Below, piece after piece: positions 1-6,389 of a DNA stretch of 6,482 nt (the stretch's first letter is position 1; each line of letters begins with the position of its first letter). Both the position numbers and the translations under genes were made by a program. The notes beneath the pieces are model-generated. The model had not been told where the DNA came from. It searched no databases and saw nothing but the letters and a program-made list of their open reading frames with translations. Source of the DNA: an uncultured Sphingomonadales bacterium (GTDB taxonomy: Bacteria > Pseudomonadota > Alphaproteobacteria > Sphingomonadales > Sphingomonadaceae); NCBI GenBank assembly GCA_903893935.1, contig CAITOD010000515.1:1-6482 (forward strand), given 5' to 3'.

Positions 1-689
1 ACCGCGTCCTGCCCGGTCAGCGAATCGACCACCAGCAGCGTTTCGCGCGGGGCCGAAATGGCGCTGACCGCCTGCATTTCGTCCATCAGTGCGGCATCGA
101 CATGCAGCCGCCCGGCGGTATCGAGCATCAGCACATCGATCGCCTGCAACCGCGCGGCATGGAGCGCGCGGGTGGCGATCTCGACCGGGCTCTGCCCCGG
201 CACGATCGGCAAAGTCGCCACGCCGACCTGGCTGCCGAGCACCGCGAGCTGTTCCTGCGCCGCCGGACGGTTGACGTCGAGCGAGGCCATCAGGACTTTC
301 TTGCCCTGCTTTTCCTTCAGCAATTTCGCAATCTTGGCGGTGCTGGTGGTCTTGCCCGAGCCTTGCAGGCCCACCATCATGATCACCACCGGCGGGGTTG
401 CCGCCAGATCGAGTTCGACCGTGCCGCTGCCGAGCATTTCGGCCAGCGCATCGTGGACGATCTTGACCACTTGCTGACCCGGTGTGACCGAGCGGAGCAC
501 TTGCTGGCCGATCGCGGTTTCGGTCACGCCGTCGACAAACCGCCGCACCACCGGCAGCGCCACATCGGCTTCGAGCAGCGCGATGCGCACTTCGCGCATC
601 GCGCCGCGCACGTCCTCTTCGGACAGCGCGCCACGACCACGCAAGCGGTCGAACACGCCGCTCAGCCGGTCTGACAGACTATCGAACAA
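1..689 (-). CDS. ffh: Signal recognition particle protein Ffh (SRP54), N-terminal part, runs off the left edge
   Basis: Ffh is the SRP GTPase that binds signal sequences of nascent membrane proteins on the ribosome and delivers them to FtsY. Reading the minus strand from a TTG at 689-687 gives 229 codons with no stop to the window edge. Residues 1-90 are the helical N domain, starting MFDSLSDRLSGVFDRLRGRG. The G domain follows: P-loop GLQGSGKT (107-114), DVNRPAA (138-144, the DxxRxAA insertion-box signature), DTAGRL (190-195) and DSLTGQDA (222-229). The remaining G-domain motifs and the methionine-rich M domain that binds SRP RNA and signal peptides lie outside the window. The TTG start is chosen because it matches the conserved Ffh N-terminus and has an AGGAG 9 nt upstream; no in-frame ATG or GTG fits that N-terminus. 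The gene is divergent from the GGDEF-EAL gene. The family identification is essentially certain, the exact start very likely. Confidence 0.97.
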   Translation of the reverse strand, partial: MFDSLSDRLSGVFDRLRGRGALSEEDVRGAMREVRIALLEADVALPVVRRFVDGVTETAIGQQVLRSVTPGQQVVKIVHDALAEMLGSGTVELDLAATPPVVIMMVGLQGSGKTTSTAKIAKLLKEKQGKKVLMASLDVNRPAAQEQLAVLGSQVGVATLPIVPGQSPVEIATRALHAARLQAIDVLMLDTAGRLHVDAALMDEMQAVSAISAPRETLLVVDSLTGQDA

Positions 690-698
690 TCCGCACCA

Positions 699-703
699 CT
701 CCT
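699..703 (-). promoter_or_regulatory. Ribosome binding site of ffh
   Basis: The minus strand reads AGGAG here, ending 9 nt before the TTG at 689-687. This is a strong Shine-Dalgarno match at good spacing, and it supports the TTG as the true ffh start. Confidence 0.75.
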
Positions 704-723
704 GCCTGCTTTGCCGCCTGGCA

Positions 724-741
724 ACAAAAACGACAAAAACG
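724..741. repeat. Exact tandem 9-bp repeat in the ffh leader
   Basis: ACAAAAACG occurs twice back to back (724-732 and 733-741). On the ffh-sense strand it reads as two CGTTTTTGT units about 35 nt upstream of the ffh start codon. It is the most A/T-rich patch in a GC-rich intergenic region. It may be part of the ffh promoter or untranslated leader, or a simple slippage duplication. The repeat is directly seen; any role is inference. Confidence 0.8.
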
Positions 742-891
742 CCGGTGGGCGAAACCTCGCCGACCAGCGTTCGACATTTCCGCTGCACAAGCCGAAAGCG
801 AATCCTGCGATCAGGCCCATGCAGGCCCGACCGATCCGCGCCCTTACGCGCCACTGGCCCGTTTGGCAAGTCGTGGCGCCATGCCGGCCGC

Positions 892-906
892 TTAACGCTA
901 ATTTCA
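892..906 (+). promoter_or_regulatory. Possible CtrA binding site upstream of the GGDEF-EAL gene
   Basis: The sequence reads TTAA, seven bases, then TTCA, which is one base off the alphaproteobacterial CtrA consensus TTAA-N7-TTAA. It lies about 63 bp upstream of the GGDEF-EAL start, a plausible promoter position. A weak -10-like TTTAGA follows at 916-921. CtrA often controls motility and c-di-GMP genes in alphaproteobacteria, so the site fits the gene next to it. One near-match in an intergenic region could be chance. Confidence 0.3.
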
Positions 907-950
907 GCAAACTCGTTTAGACCGTTGTCGTCGATCCGCATTTCATTGCC

Positions 951-955
951 AGGAG
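951..955 (+). promoter_or_regulatory. Ribosome binding site of the GGDEF-EAL gene
   Basis: AGGAG lies 13 nt before the ATG at 969. The core match is strong but the spacing is longer than usual, which may lower translation. No better in-frame start lies closer, so the ATG at 969 is kept. Confidence 0.5.
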
Positions 956-968
956 CACACCCGAGACA

Positions 969-2663
969 ATGCCGGCGCCGGTTTCTCAGCACGAACAGCA
1001 TGGCGAGCCCGGACTCGCCGCTGTCGTTGGCGGCCGGATCGCCCGGGCGGTGCCCGGAACCACGCGGACCGAGCGCGATCTGATCGCGCTCGGCATCATC
1101 CTCGCCGCAATCATTCTGTTTGCCGGCACCGGTTCGTCGGTGCTGCCGCACCTGATCCGGCATCTGGCCTTTGGCGAAACCGGCGTCGATGTCCTGTTGA
1201 CCAACGCGCTGCTGCTCAACATCGCGCTGATTATTTTCGGCTGGCGGCGCTATGTCGATCTGGTGCGCGAAGTGGCGGCACGGCGCGAGGCCGAACAGGC
1301 AGCACTGCGCCTTGCCGATACCGACCCGCTGACCGACTTGCTCAACCGCCGCAGCTTCGATGCGACGATGGCCCGGCTGGCCGCCGAAACGGGTGCGCAA
1401 GGGGGAAGTCTTGCGCTGATGCTGATCGATCTCGACCGCTTCAAAAGCGCCAACGATGCGCATGGTCACCATGTCGGCGACGCGGTGCTGATCGAAGCCG
1501 CGCGGCGCGCCCGCGCGCGCTTGCCGGCCGAAGCCGTATTGGCGCGCCTGGGCGGTGATGAATTTGCCGCATTGGTTCCGTTTGTGCGCGGGGCCGACTG
1601 CATGAACCAGACCGAACGCCTCGCCCATGCAATTGGCGATGCGATCGCGCTGCCGATCCACTGCGACGACCACACGGTGGTGGTGACCGCCTCGATCGGG
1701 CTGGCCTGTACGCCGGTCACGCCCGACATGACCGCAGTCGAAGTCGCCGACCGGCTGATCACCCGCGCCGATGTCGCCATGTATCAGGCCAAACGCGATG
1801 GCCGCAGCCGGCATTGCTGGTTTGACCCGGTGATCGAAGAAGCCATGCTGGCGCGCAACGCCCTCGAACAGGCGATCCGCGACGGATTGCAGAACGGCGA
1901 ATTCCGTCCCTATTACGAAAAGCAGGTCGATCTTGCGAGCGGGGCGATCACCGGCTTCGAAATGCTGGCGCGGTGGCATTCGCCCGACCGCGGCGTGATC
2001 GGGCCCGAAGTGTTCGTACCGGTAGCCGAGGAAATCGGGCTGATGCCCGAACTTTCCGAAACGCTGATCCGTCAGGCGCTGGCCGATGCGCGCGACTGGG
2101 CGCCTCACCTGACACTGGCGATCAATATTTCGCCGGTCCAGTTGCACGACCCATGGTTTGCGCAGCGCCTGCTCAAATTGCTGGTCGAAGCGCGCATGCC
2201 GGCCAACCGGCTCGACATCGAAATCACCGAATACAGCCTCACCGAAAACCTGCCGATGGTCCGCGCGCTGATCACCTCGCTGCGCAACCAGGGCGTGCGG
2301 ATCAGCCTCGACGATTTCGGCCATGGCGCATCGAGCCTTGCGCATCTGCGCATGCTGCCGTTCGACCGGATCAAGATCGACCGCAATTTCATCGCCGGGC
2401 TGGGTCAGAGCAGCGACAGCGCCGCAATTGTCAAAGCGATCAGCTCGCTCGGCCGCGGCATGGATCTGCCGATCACCGCCGAAGGGATCGAATCGACCGA
2501 AATACTCAAGGAACTGCGCAAGCTCGGCACGTTTCTGGGCCAGGGCTATATTTACGGGAAGCCGCTGAGCGCGGCCGATTTGCACCGCGAACTGGCGGAA
2601 TTGAACCTGCTCGCCGAGCCCGACCCCGATCTGCACGACGATCGCGACAGCCGCAGCGCCTGA
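969..2663 (+). CDS. Two-pass membrane GGDEF-EAL protein (putative diguanylate cyclase/c-di-GMP phosphodiesterase)
   Basis: This 564-residue protein is predicted to make and/or degrade cyclic di-GMP at the inner membrane. After a polar N-terminus come two hydrophobic helices (about 38-57 and 75-91) with a short loop, then a charged helix (93-116) leading into the GGDEF domain (about 117-285). There DxDxFKxxND (154-163), GHxxGD (166-171) and an intact GGDEF (195-199) are present. The RxxD inhibitory site five residues before GGDEF is absent (PAEA at 186-189). The EAL domain (about 295-545) has EML (331-333) in place of EAL, and keeps N386, E418, DDFG (448-451), K469, E505 and Q525, the usual metal-binding and catalytic positions. 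Both domains therefore look active. No PAS, GAF, CHASE or receiver domain is seen, so the input signal is unknown. It sits between divergent ffh and dapF. The domain call is certain; the net activity cannot be told from sequence. Confidence 0.95.
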   Translation: MPAPVSQHEQHGEPGLAAVVGGRIARAVPGTTRTERDLIALGIILAAIILFAGTGSSVLPHLIRHLAFGETGVDVLLTNALLLNIALIIFGWRRYVDLVREVAARREAEQAALRLADTDPLTDLLNRRSFDATMARLAAETGAQGGSLALMLIDLDRFKSANDAHGHHVGDAVLIEAARRARARLPAEAVLARLGGDEFAALVPFVRGADCMNQTERLAHAIGDAIALPIHCDDHTVVVTASIGLACTPVTPDMTAVEVADRLITRADVAMYQAKRDGRSRHCWFDPVIEEAMLARNALEQAIRDGLQNGEFRPYYEKQVDLASGAITGFEMLARWHSPDRGVIGPEVFVPVAEEIGLMPELSETLIRQALADARDWAPHLTLAINISPVQLHDPWFAQRLLKLLVEARMPANRLDIEITEYSLTENLPMVRALITSLRNQGVRISLDDFGHGASSLAHLRMLPFDRIKIDRNFIAGLGQSSDSAAIVKAISSLGRGMDLPITAEGIESTEILKELRKLGTFLGQGYIYGKPLSAADLHRELAELNLLAEPDPDLHDDRDSRSA

Positions 2664-2722
2664 GCGCTTTTTACGAAAGCCGCCTCAGGGCGACTTTGTG
2701 CCGCGCACCGCCCCGCACAATT

Positions 2723-2750
2723 TTGCAATTCGCGCCGCATCCATTACTAG
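2723..2750 (+). promoter_or_regulatory. Weak candidate promoter just upstream of dapF
   Basis: TTGCAA (2723-2728) and TACTAG (2745-2750) are separated by 16 nt and match the sigma-70 -35 and -10 boxes at about 4/6 and 3/6. A transcript starting about 7 nt after the -10 would begin at or next to the A of the dapF ATG (2758), giving a leaderless mRNA. That would agree with the lack of a Shine-Dalgarno sequence before this ATG. The match is weak and the idea is inference. Confidence 0.3.
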
Positions 2751-2757
2751 CGCCGCA

Positions 2758-3579
2758 ATGCTTGTCCCGTTTCGCAAAATGCATGGCCTCGGCAACGATT
2801 TCGTCGTGATCGACGCGCGCGCGCAGCGCGTCGCGATGACCGCGCGCCGCGCCTCCGCGCTTGCCGATCGCATGACCGGGATCGGCTGCGACCAGCTGAT
2901 CGTGCTCGAACCCAGCGATCGCGCCCACGTGCGCATGCGCATTTTCAATCCCGACGGCGGCGAAGTCGAAGCGTGCGGCAATGCCAGCCGCGCGGTCGGG
3001 CTGATCCTCGCCGACGAGACCGGCGGCGAAACGCGCATCGATACGCTGGGTGGCCTGCTGGTCGCGCGCACGGGCGAACACGGGATCAGCGTCGCAATGG
3101 CAGCGCCGCGCTTTGACTGGCAGGCGATCCCGCTCGCTTATGCGATGGACACGCTGGCGATGCCGGTGGCGTGGGAAGAGCTGGCAGATCCGGTCGCCGT
3201 CAATGTCGGAAACCCGCATGTGGTGTTTTTCGTGCCCGATGCGCACGCGGTCGATCTGGCGCGGCTGGGTCCGCTGATCGAGCACGATCCGCTGTTTCCC
3301 GAACGCGTCAATGTCAATGTCGCCACGCTCACCGCGCCCGATGCGATCACGTTGCGCGTGTGGGAACGCGGCGCCGGGCTGACGCGCGCTTGCGGCACCG
3401 GCGCTTGTGCCACTGCGGTGGCGGCGATGCGCCGGCGGCTGACCGGGCGCACCGTCACGGTCACGCTGCCGGGGGGGCCGCTGACAATCGCGTGGGACGG
3501 CCAGGACTCGCTGATGATGACCGGCCCCGCCGCCACCAGCTTCACCGGCAGCTTTGCCGCAGACGATTTTCCGGCATGA
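2758..3579 (+). CDS. dapF: Diaminopimelate epimerase
   Basis: DapF interconverts LL- and meso-diaminopimelate in the cytoplasm by a cofactor-free two-cysteine mechanism, the penultimate step to lysine and the source of meso-DAP for peptidoglycan. The 273-residue product begins MLVPFRKMHGLGNDFVVID, the conserved family N-terminus. The first catalytic cysteine is C73 in EACGNASR and the second is C212 in ACGTGAC; NPDGGE (64-69) and GNPHVVFF (151-158) also match the family. Length is normal. The frame stays open 20 codons upstream to a GTG at 2698 that has an AGGG 7 nt before it, but that extension is not conserved in the family as I know it, so the ATG at 2758 is preferred although it has no Shine-Dalgarno sequence. 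The gene is first in a four-gene cluster, and its stop codon overlaps the mtaB start. The product is certain; the start is less so. Confidence 0.97.
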   Translation: MLVPFRKMHGLGNDFVVIDARAQRVAMTARRASALADRMTGIGCDQLIVLEPSDRAHVRMRIFNPDGGEVEACGNASRAVGLILADETGGETRIDTLGGLLVARTGEHGISVAMAAPRFDWQAIPLAYAMDTLAMPVAWEELADPVAVNVGNPHVVFFVPDAHAVDLARLGPLIEHDPLFPERVNVNVATLTAPDAITLRVWERGAGLTRACGTGACATAVAAMRRRLTGRTVTVTLPGGPLTIAWDGQDSLMMTGPAATSFTGSFAADDFPA

Positions 3580-4772
3580 GCGGCGCCGAACCCGTCGTCA
3601 CGCTCGGTTGCCGGCTCAATCTGGCCGAAAGCGAAGCGATCCGCGCGATGCTGGCGCACACGCCCGAGGCGACCGTGGTGGTCAATTCGTGCGCGGTGAC
3701 CGCCGAAGCGGTGCGCCAGTCGCGCCGCGCGGTGCGCCGCTTGCGCCGCGACCATCCCGGCGCGCGCGTGGTGGTGACCGGGTGCGCGGCGACGATCGAC
3801 CCTGCCGGCTTTGCGGCGATGCCCGAAGTCGATGCGGTGGTGCCCAATGCCGCCAAGCTGGCACCCGCGAGCTGGCAGGCGCCCGTAGCGGCCACCCCCA
3901 CCACTGGTACCGGCGCCTCGGCGCACCACACGCGCGCGTTCGTGCCGGTGCAGACCGGGTGCGACCACGCCTGCACCTTCTGCATCATCCCCGCCGGGCG
4001 CGGCGCCAGCGTGTCGAGCCCGATCGCCGATGTGCTCGGCCGGATCGCCGCGCATCTGGCGCACGGGGTCAATGAAGTCGTGCTGACCGGGGTCGATGTC
4101 ACCGGCTGGGGTACCGACTTGCCCGAGCCCTTGCGGCTGGGCGATCTGGTCGCGGCGATCCTGCGCGCGTTTCCGGGCTTGCCGCGCTTGCGGCTGTCGT
4201 CGCTCGATGGCGTGGAAATCGACGATCACTTGTTCGAAATCGTGACCGGCGAAGCCCGCGTCATGCCGCATATCCATCTGTCGCTGCAATCGGGCGACGA
4301 CATGATCCTCAAACGCATGAAGCGGCGGCACAGCCGCGCGCAAGCAATCGATCTGGTCGAGCGTCTGCGGGCACGGCGCCCCGACATTGCGCTCGGCGCC
4401 GATCTGATCGCCGGGTTTCCGACCGAGACCGTGGCGATGCACGCGCAGAACCTCAGCATTGTGGCTGCGGCGCGGATCGTCCACGGGCATATTTTCCCCT
4501 ATTCGCCGCGCCCCGGCACGCCCGCCGCGCGGATGCCGCAAGTCGATCCCGTGGTGGTGCGCGAACGCGCGGCCGAACTGCGCGCTGCGGTTGCAGCCCA
4601 GCGCACGCAATGGCTGGCCGGGCTGGTCGGCGCCCCGCGCGAAGTGCTTGCCGAACGCGACGGGACCGGCCATTCGGGCGAATTTGCCCCCTATCGCCTG
4701 CCGCCGGGAACCGTGGCCGGGCGACTGGTCACGCTTACCCCGCAGAAGATCAGCGAAGGACTGCTGGCATGA
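3576..4772 (+). CDS. mtaB: tRNA (N6-threonylcarbamoyladenosine(37)-C2)-methylthiotransferase MtaB
   Basis: MtaB is a radical-SAM enzyme that adds a methylthio group to t6A37 of ANN-decoding tRNAs to give ms2t6A, tuning codon-anticodon pairing. The 398-residue protein has the three-part layout of the family. The N-terminal UPF0004 domain carries the auxiliary cluster cysteines C12 (TLGCRLN), C39 (NSCAVT) and C70 (TGCAAT). The radical-SAM domain (about 120-345) has CxxxCxxC at C129, C133 and C136 (GCDHACTFC), then LTGVDVTGWG (170-179), LSLQSGDD (235-242) and DLIAGFPTET (276-285). A compact TRAM-like tail (about 346-398) follows. The TLGCRLN signature favours MtaB over MiaB or RimO. The start ATG overlaps the dapF stop as ATGA and has no clear Shine-Dalgarno sequence, so translation probably depends on coupling. 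The family is secure; substrate specificity is by homology. Confidence 0.94.
   Translation: MSGAEPVVTLGCRLNLAESEAIRAMLAHTPEATVVVNSCAVTAEAVRQSRRAVRRLRRDHPGARVVVTGCAATIDPAGFAAMPEVDAVVPNAAKLAPASWQAPVAATPTTGTGASAHHTRAFVPVQTGCDHACTFCIIPAGRGASVSSPIADVLGRIAAHLAHGVNEVVLTGVDVTGWGTDLPEPLRLGDLVAAILRAFPGLPRLRLSSLDGVEIDDHLFEIVTGEARVMPHIHLSLQSGDDMILKRMKRRHSRAQAIDLVERLRARRPDIALGADLIAGFPTETVAMHAQNLSIVAAARIVHGHIFPYSPRPGTPAARMPQVDPVVVRERAAELRAAVAAQRTQWLAGLVGAPREVLAERDGTGHSGEFAPYRLPPGTVAGRLVTLTPQKISEGLLA
4755..4760 (+). promoter_or_regulatory. Ribosome binding site of ftsY inside the mtaB 3' end
   Basis: GAAGGA lies 8 nt before the ftsY ATG at 4769, within the last codons of mtaB. It supports this internal start and would let ftsY be translated independently as well as by coupling. 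Confidence 0.6.
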
Positions 4773-5695
4773 GTAGCGAAACCTGGAGCGACCGCCTGCT
4801 CGGCGGCTTGCGCAAGACCCAGGAGCGGCTGGCGGACAATCTGGCGGGTTTGACCGGCGGCACGCGGCTGACCGCCGAACAGCTCGACGATATCGAAGAT
4901 GCGTTGATCGCCTCGGACCTTGGCCCGCGCGCGGCCTTGCGCATCCGCGAGCGGCTGGCGGCCGGGCGGTTCGACAGCGGGCTCGACGAAGCCGCGCTGC
5001 GCGGCGCGGTCGCGGCCGAAATCGAGGCGATCCTGCGCCCGGTCGCGCGCCCGCTCGAGATTGTCGCATTCCCCCGCCCGCACGTGATCCTGGTGATCGG
5101 GGTCAACGGATCGGGCAAGACCACCACCATCGCCAAGCTCGCGCATCTGTTCCAGGAACAGGATTACAGCGTGATGCTGGCCGCCGGCGACACTTTCCGC
5201 GCCGCCGCGATCGGCCAGTTGCGCGTGTGGGCCGACCGGCTGGGCGTGGCGCTGGTAAGCGGCGGCGAAGGCGGCGATCCGGCCTCGGTGGTGTTCGACG
5301 CGGTCAAACAGGCGACCGCGGCGGGCACCGATGTGCTGATCGTCGACACCGCCGGCCGGTTGCAGAACAAGCGCGAGCTGATGGACGAACTGGCCAAGAT
5401 CCGCCGCGTGCTGGGCCGGTTGAATGCAGCCGCACCGCACGACGTGGTGCTCGTGCTCGATGCCACCAATGGCCAGAACGCCTTGCAGCAGATCGATGTG
5501 TTCCGCGAAGTGGCGGGTGTTACCGGGCTGGTGATGACCAAGCTCGATGGCACCGCGCGCGGCGGGGTGCTGGTGGCCGCGGCCGAGCAGTATGGCCTGC
5601 CGATCCACGCGATCGGCGTGGGCGAAAAGATCGATGATTTGCGCCCGTTCGACCCGGCTCTGGTCGCGCGGGTGATTGCCGGAGATGTACAGTGA
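4769..5695 (+). CDS. ftsY: Signal recognition particle receptor FtsY
   Basis: FtsY is the membrane-associated SRP receptor; its NG domain pairs with Ffh and the two GTPases activate each other to release nascent chains to the translocon. The 308-residue product lacks the long acidic A domain of the E. coli protein and begins with a short amphipathic stretch (WSDRLLGGLRKTQERLADNL, residues 6-25) typical of the lipid-binding helix in short FtsYs. After the N domain come GVNGSGKTT (111-119), DTFRAAA (141-147), DTAGR (193-197), DATNGQNA (231-238), TKLDGTARGG (257-266) and the closing GVGEKIDDLRPFD (283-295), which separates FtsY from Ffh. The start overlaps the mtaB stop (ATGA) and has a good ribosome binding site; an upstream in-frame ATG at 4610 would only extend the protein into mtaB with non-family sequence. 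Its partner ffh lies at the left edge on the other strand. Confidence 0.98.
   Translation: MSSETWSDRLLGGLRKTQERLADNLAGLTGGTRLTAEQLDDIEDALIASDLGPRAALRIRERLAAGRFDSGLDEAALRGAVAAEIEAILRPVARPLEIVAFPRPHVILVIGVNGSGKTTTIAKLAHLFQEQDYSVMLAAGDTFRAAAIGQLRVWADRLGVALVSGGEGGDPASVVFDAVKQATAAGTDVLIVDTAGRLQNKRELMDELAKIRRVLGRLNAAAPHDVVLVLDATNGQNALQQIDVFREVAGVTGLVMTKLDGTARGGVLVAAAEQYGLPIHAIGVGEKIDDLRPFDPALVARVIAGDVQ
5681..5684 (+). promoter_or_regulatory. Ribosome binding site of yciB
   Basis: GGAG ends 7 nt before the GTG at 5692, inside the last codons of ftsY. It supports the GTG as the yciB start. Confidence 0.6.
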
Positions 5696-6360
5696 CGACG
5701 AACAAGACCCCGGCAAAGTCGGCGGGATCAGCCTGGATCAATCTGCTGGTCGACTATGGTCCGCTGCTGGTGTTTTTCCTCGCCTATCGCCATTTCACCC
5801 CCAAAGGCGGTGATGCCGGGCTCGCCGCAGTGGTCGGGGTGACCAAGAGCACCGTCGCCTTCATGCTGGCGACCGTCGCTGCGCTGGTCATTTCGAAATG
5901 GCGGCTGGGGCGGATTTCGCCGATGCTGTGGCTGTCATCGACGCTGATCATCGGGTTCGGCGCGCTGACGGTGTTTTTCGGCGATCCGACCTGGATCCAG
6001 ATCAAGCCCACCGTGATCTACGTGCTGTTCGCCGCGATCCTGTTCATCGGCTTGCGCTTTCGCCGCCCGATGCTGCGCGACTTGCTGCAATCCGCGTTCG
6101 ACGGGCTGGACGAGGAAGGCTGGCTGAAACTGTCGCGCAACTGGGCGTGGTTTTTCGTGTTTCTCGCCGTGCTCAACGAAGTGCTGCGGCACTTTTTCAA
6201 CAAGGACAACGGCGGGTTCGAAACCTGGCTGACTATCAAAGTGTGGGGCGTGACCGCGCTGTCGTTCGCGTTTACTTTTGCGCAATTGCCGATGCTGCTG
6301 CGCCACGGAATGGGCGAACTGGTCGCAACCGAAGCAGAGACGACCACGCCGCACGACTGA
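5692..6360 (+). CDS. yciB: Inner membrane septation protein YciB/IspZ (septation protein A family)
   Basis: Members of this family are polytopic inner-membrane proteins tied to envelope integrity and cell division; in Shigella loss causes a septation defect. The biochemical activity is unknown. The 222-residue protein has about five or six hydrophobic segments (roughly 15-31, 43-68, 77-96, 106-122, 150-168 and 180-202). Family landmarks are DYGPLLVFF (21-29), KPT (105-107), a tryptophan-rich helix NWAWFFVFLAVLNEVLR (150-166) and, near the end, IKVWG plus FAQLPMLLRHG (196-206). A polar threonine/acid tail closes it. It starts at a GTG overlapping the ftsY stop (GTGA) with a good GGAG, so it is translationally coupled to ftsY. 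It is slightly longer than the roughly 180-residue enterobacterial protein because of both tails. Family assignment is firm. Confidence 0.93.
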   Translation: MTTNKTPAKSAGSAWINLLVDYGPLLVFFLAYRHFTPKGGDAGLAAVVGVTKSTVAFMLATVAALVISKWRLGRISPMLWLSSTLIIGFGALTVFFGDPTWIQIKPTVIYVLFAAILFIGLRFRRPMLRDLLQSAFDGLDEEGWLKLSRNWAWFFVFLAVLNEVLRHFFNKDNGGFETWLTIKVWGVTALSFAFTFAQLPMLLRHGMGELVATEAETTTPHD

Positions 6361-6389
6361 TCGCGACTTGCTTTGAAAGTTCATCGCTA
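6361..6389 (+). other. Short spacer after yciB
   Basis: The 29 bp between the yciB stop and the palindromic element hold no recognisable motif, and no U-tract terminator is seen here. Confidence 0.5.

Larger units (their letters stand above)
690..968. other. Divergent intergenic region between ffh and the GGDEF-EAL gene
   Basis: This 279-bp stretch separates two divergent genes and must carry both promoters. The two ribosome binding sites, a tandem 9-bp repeat (724-741) and a CtrA-like motif (892-906) can be seen. A short hairpin (TTGCC-gcct-GGCAA, 711-724) lies in the ffh leader, and a direct repeat CAGGCCC occurs at 812-818 and 822-828, one helical turn apart. I find no convincing sigma-70 promoter on either strand; TTGCCA with a 17-nt spacer and TAAGGG on the minus strand is the nearest for ffh, and its -10 is poor. 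The open frames through this stretch have no recognisable protein features, so I treat it as non-coding. Confidence 0.7.

Noticed and set aside
102..674. A 190-codon plus-strand frame, and overlapping frames, across ffh
   Set aside because: The minus strand encodes an unmistakable Ffh N-terminus with all G-domain motifs present in this range; the plus-strand frames are shadows.
711..724. Hairpin TTGCC-gcct-GGCAA, considered as a terminator
   Set aside because: No U-tract follows on either strand; on the ffh strand the T-rich run precedes the stem. It can only be a small leader hairpin.
846..868. Minus-strand TTGCCA-17-TAAGGG, considered as the ffh promoter
   Set aside because: The -35 is good but the -10 matches TATAAT at only two positions; not enough to list as a feature.
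662..910. An 82-codon minus-strand frame upstream of and overlapping the ffh start
   Set aside because: TTG-initiated, no recognisable protein features, and it overlaps the ffh start out of frame; treated as leader or intergenic DNA.
2666..2680. Small hairpin GCTTT-ttacg-AAAGC just after the GGDEF-EAL stop, considered as a terminator
   Set aside because: Only five base pairs, three of them A-U, and no following U-tract; too weak to call.
1973..2809. A 278-codon plus-strand frame overlapping the EAL domain and the dapF start
   Set aside because: Composition is arginine/alanine-rich without motifs, and the frame overlaps conserved EAL residues read in another frame.
3138..5069. A 643-codon open frame on the minus strand opposite dapF, mtaB and ftsY
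   Set aside because: It is a GC-bias shadow: arginine-, alanine- and histidine-rich with no family motif, and it runs antisense to three well-recognised genes.
4691..5716. A 341-codon open frame on the minus strand opposite ftsY
   Set aside because: Low-complexity, histidine/glutamine/arginine-rich composition and no recognisable domain; it mirrors the FtsY codons.
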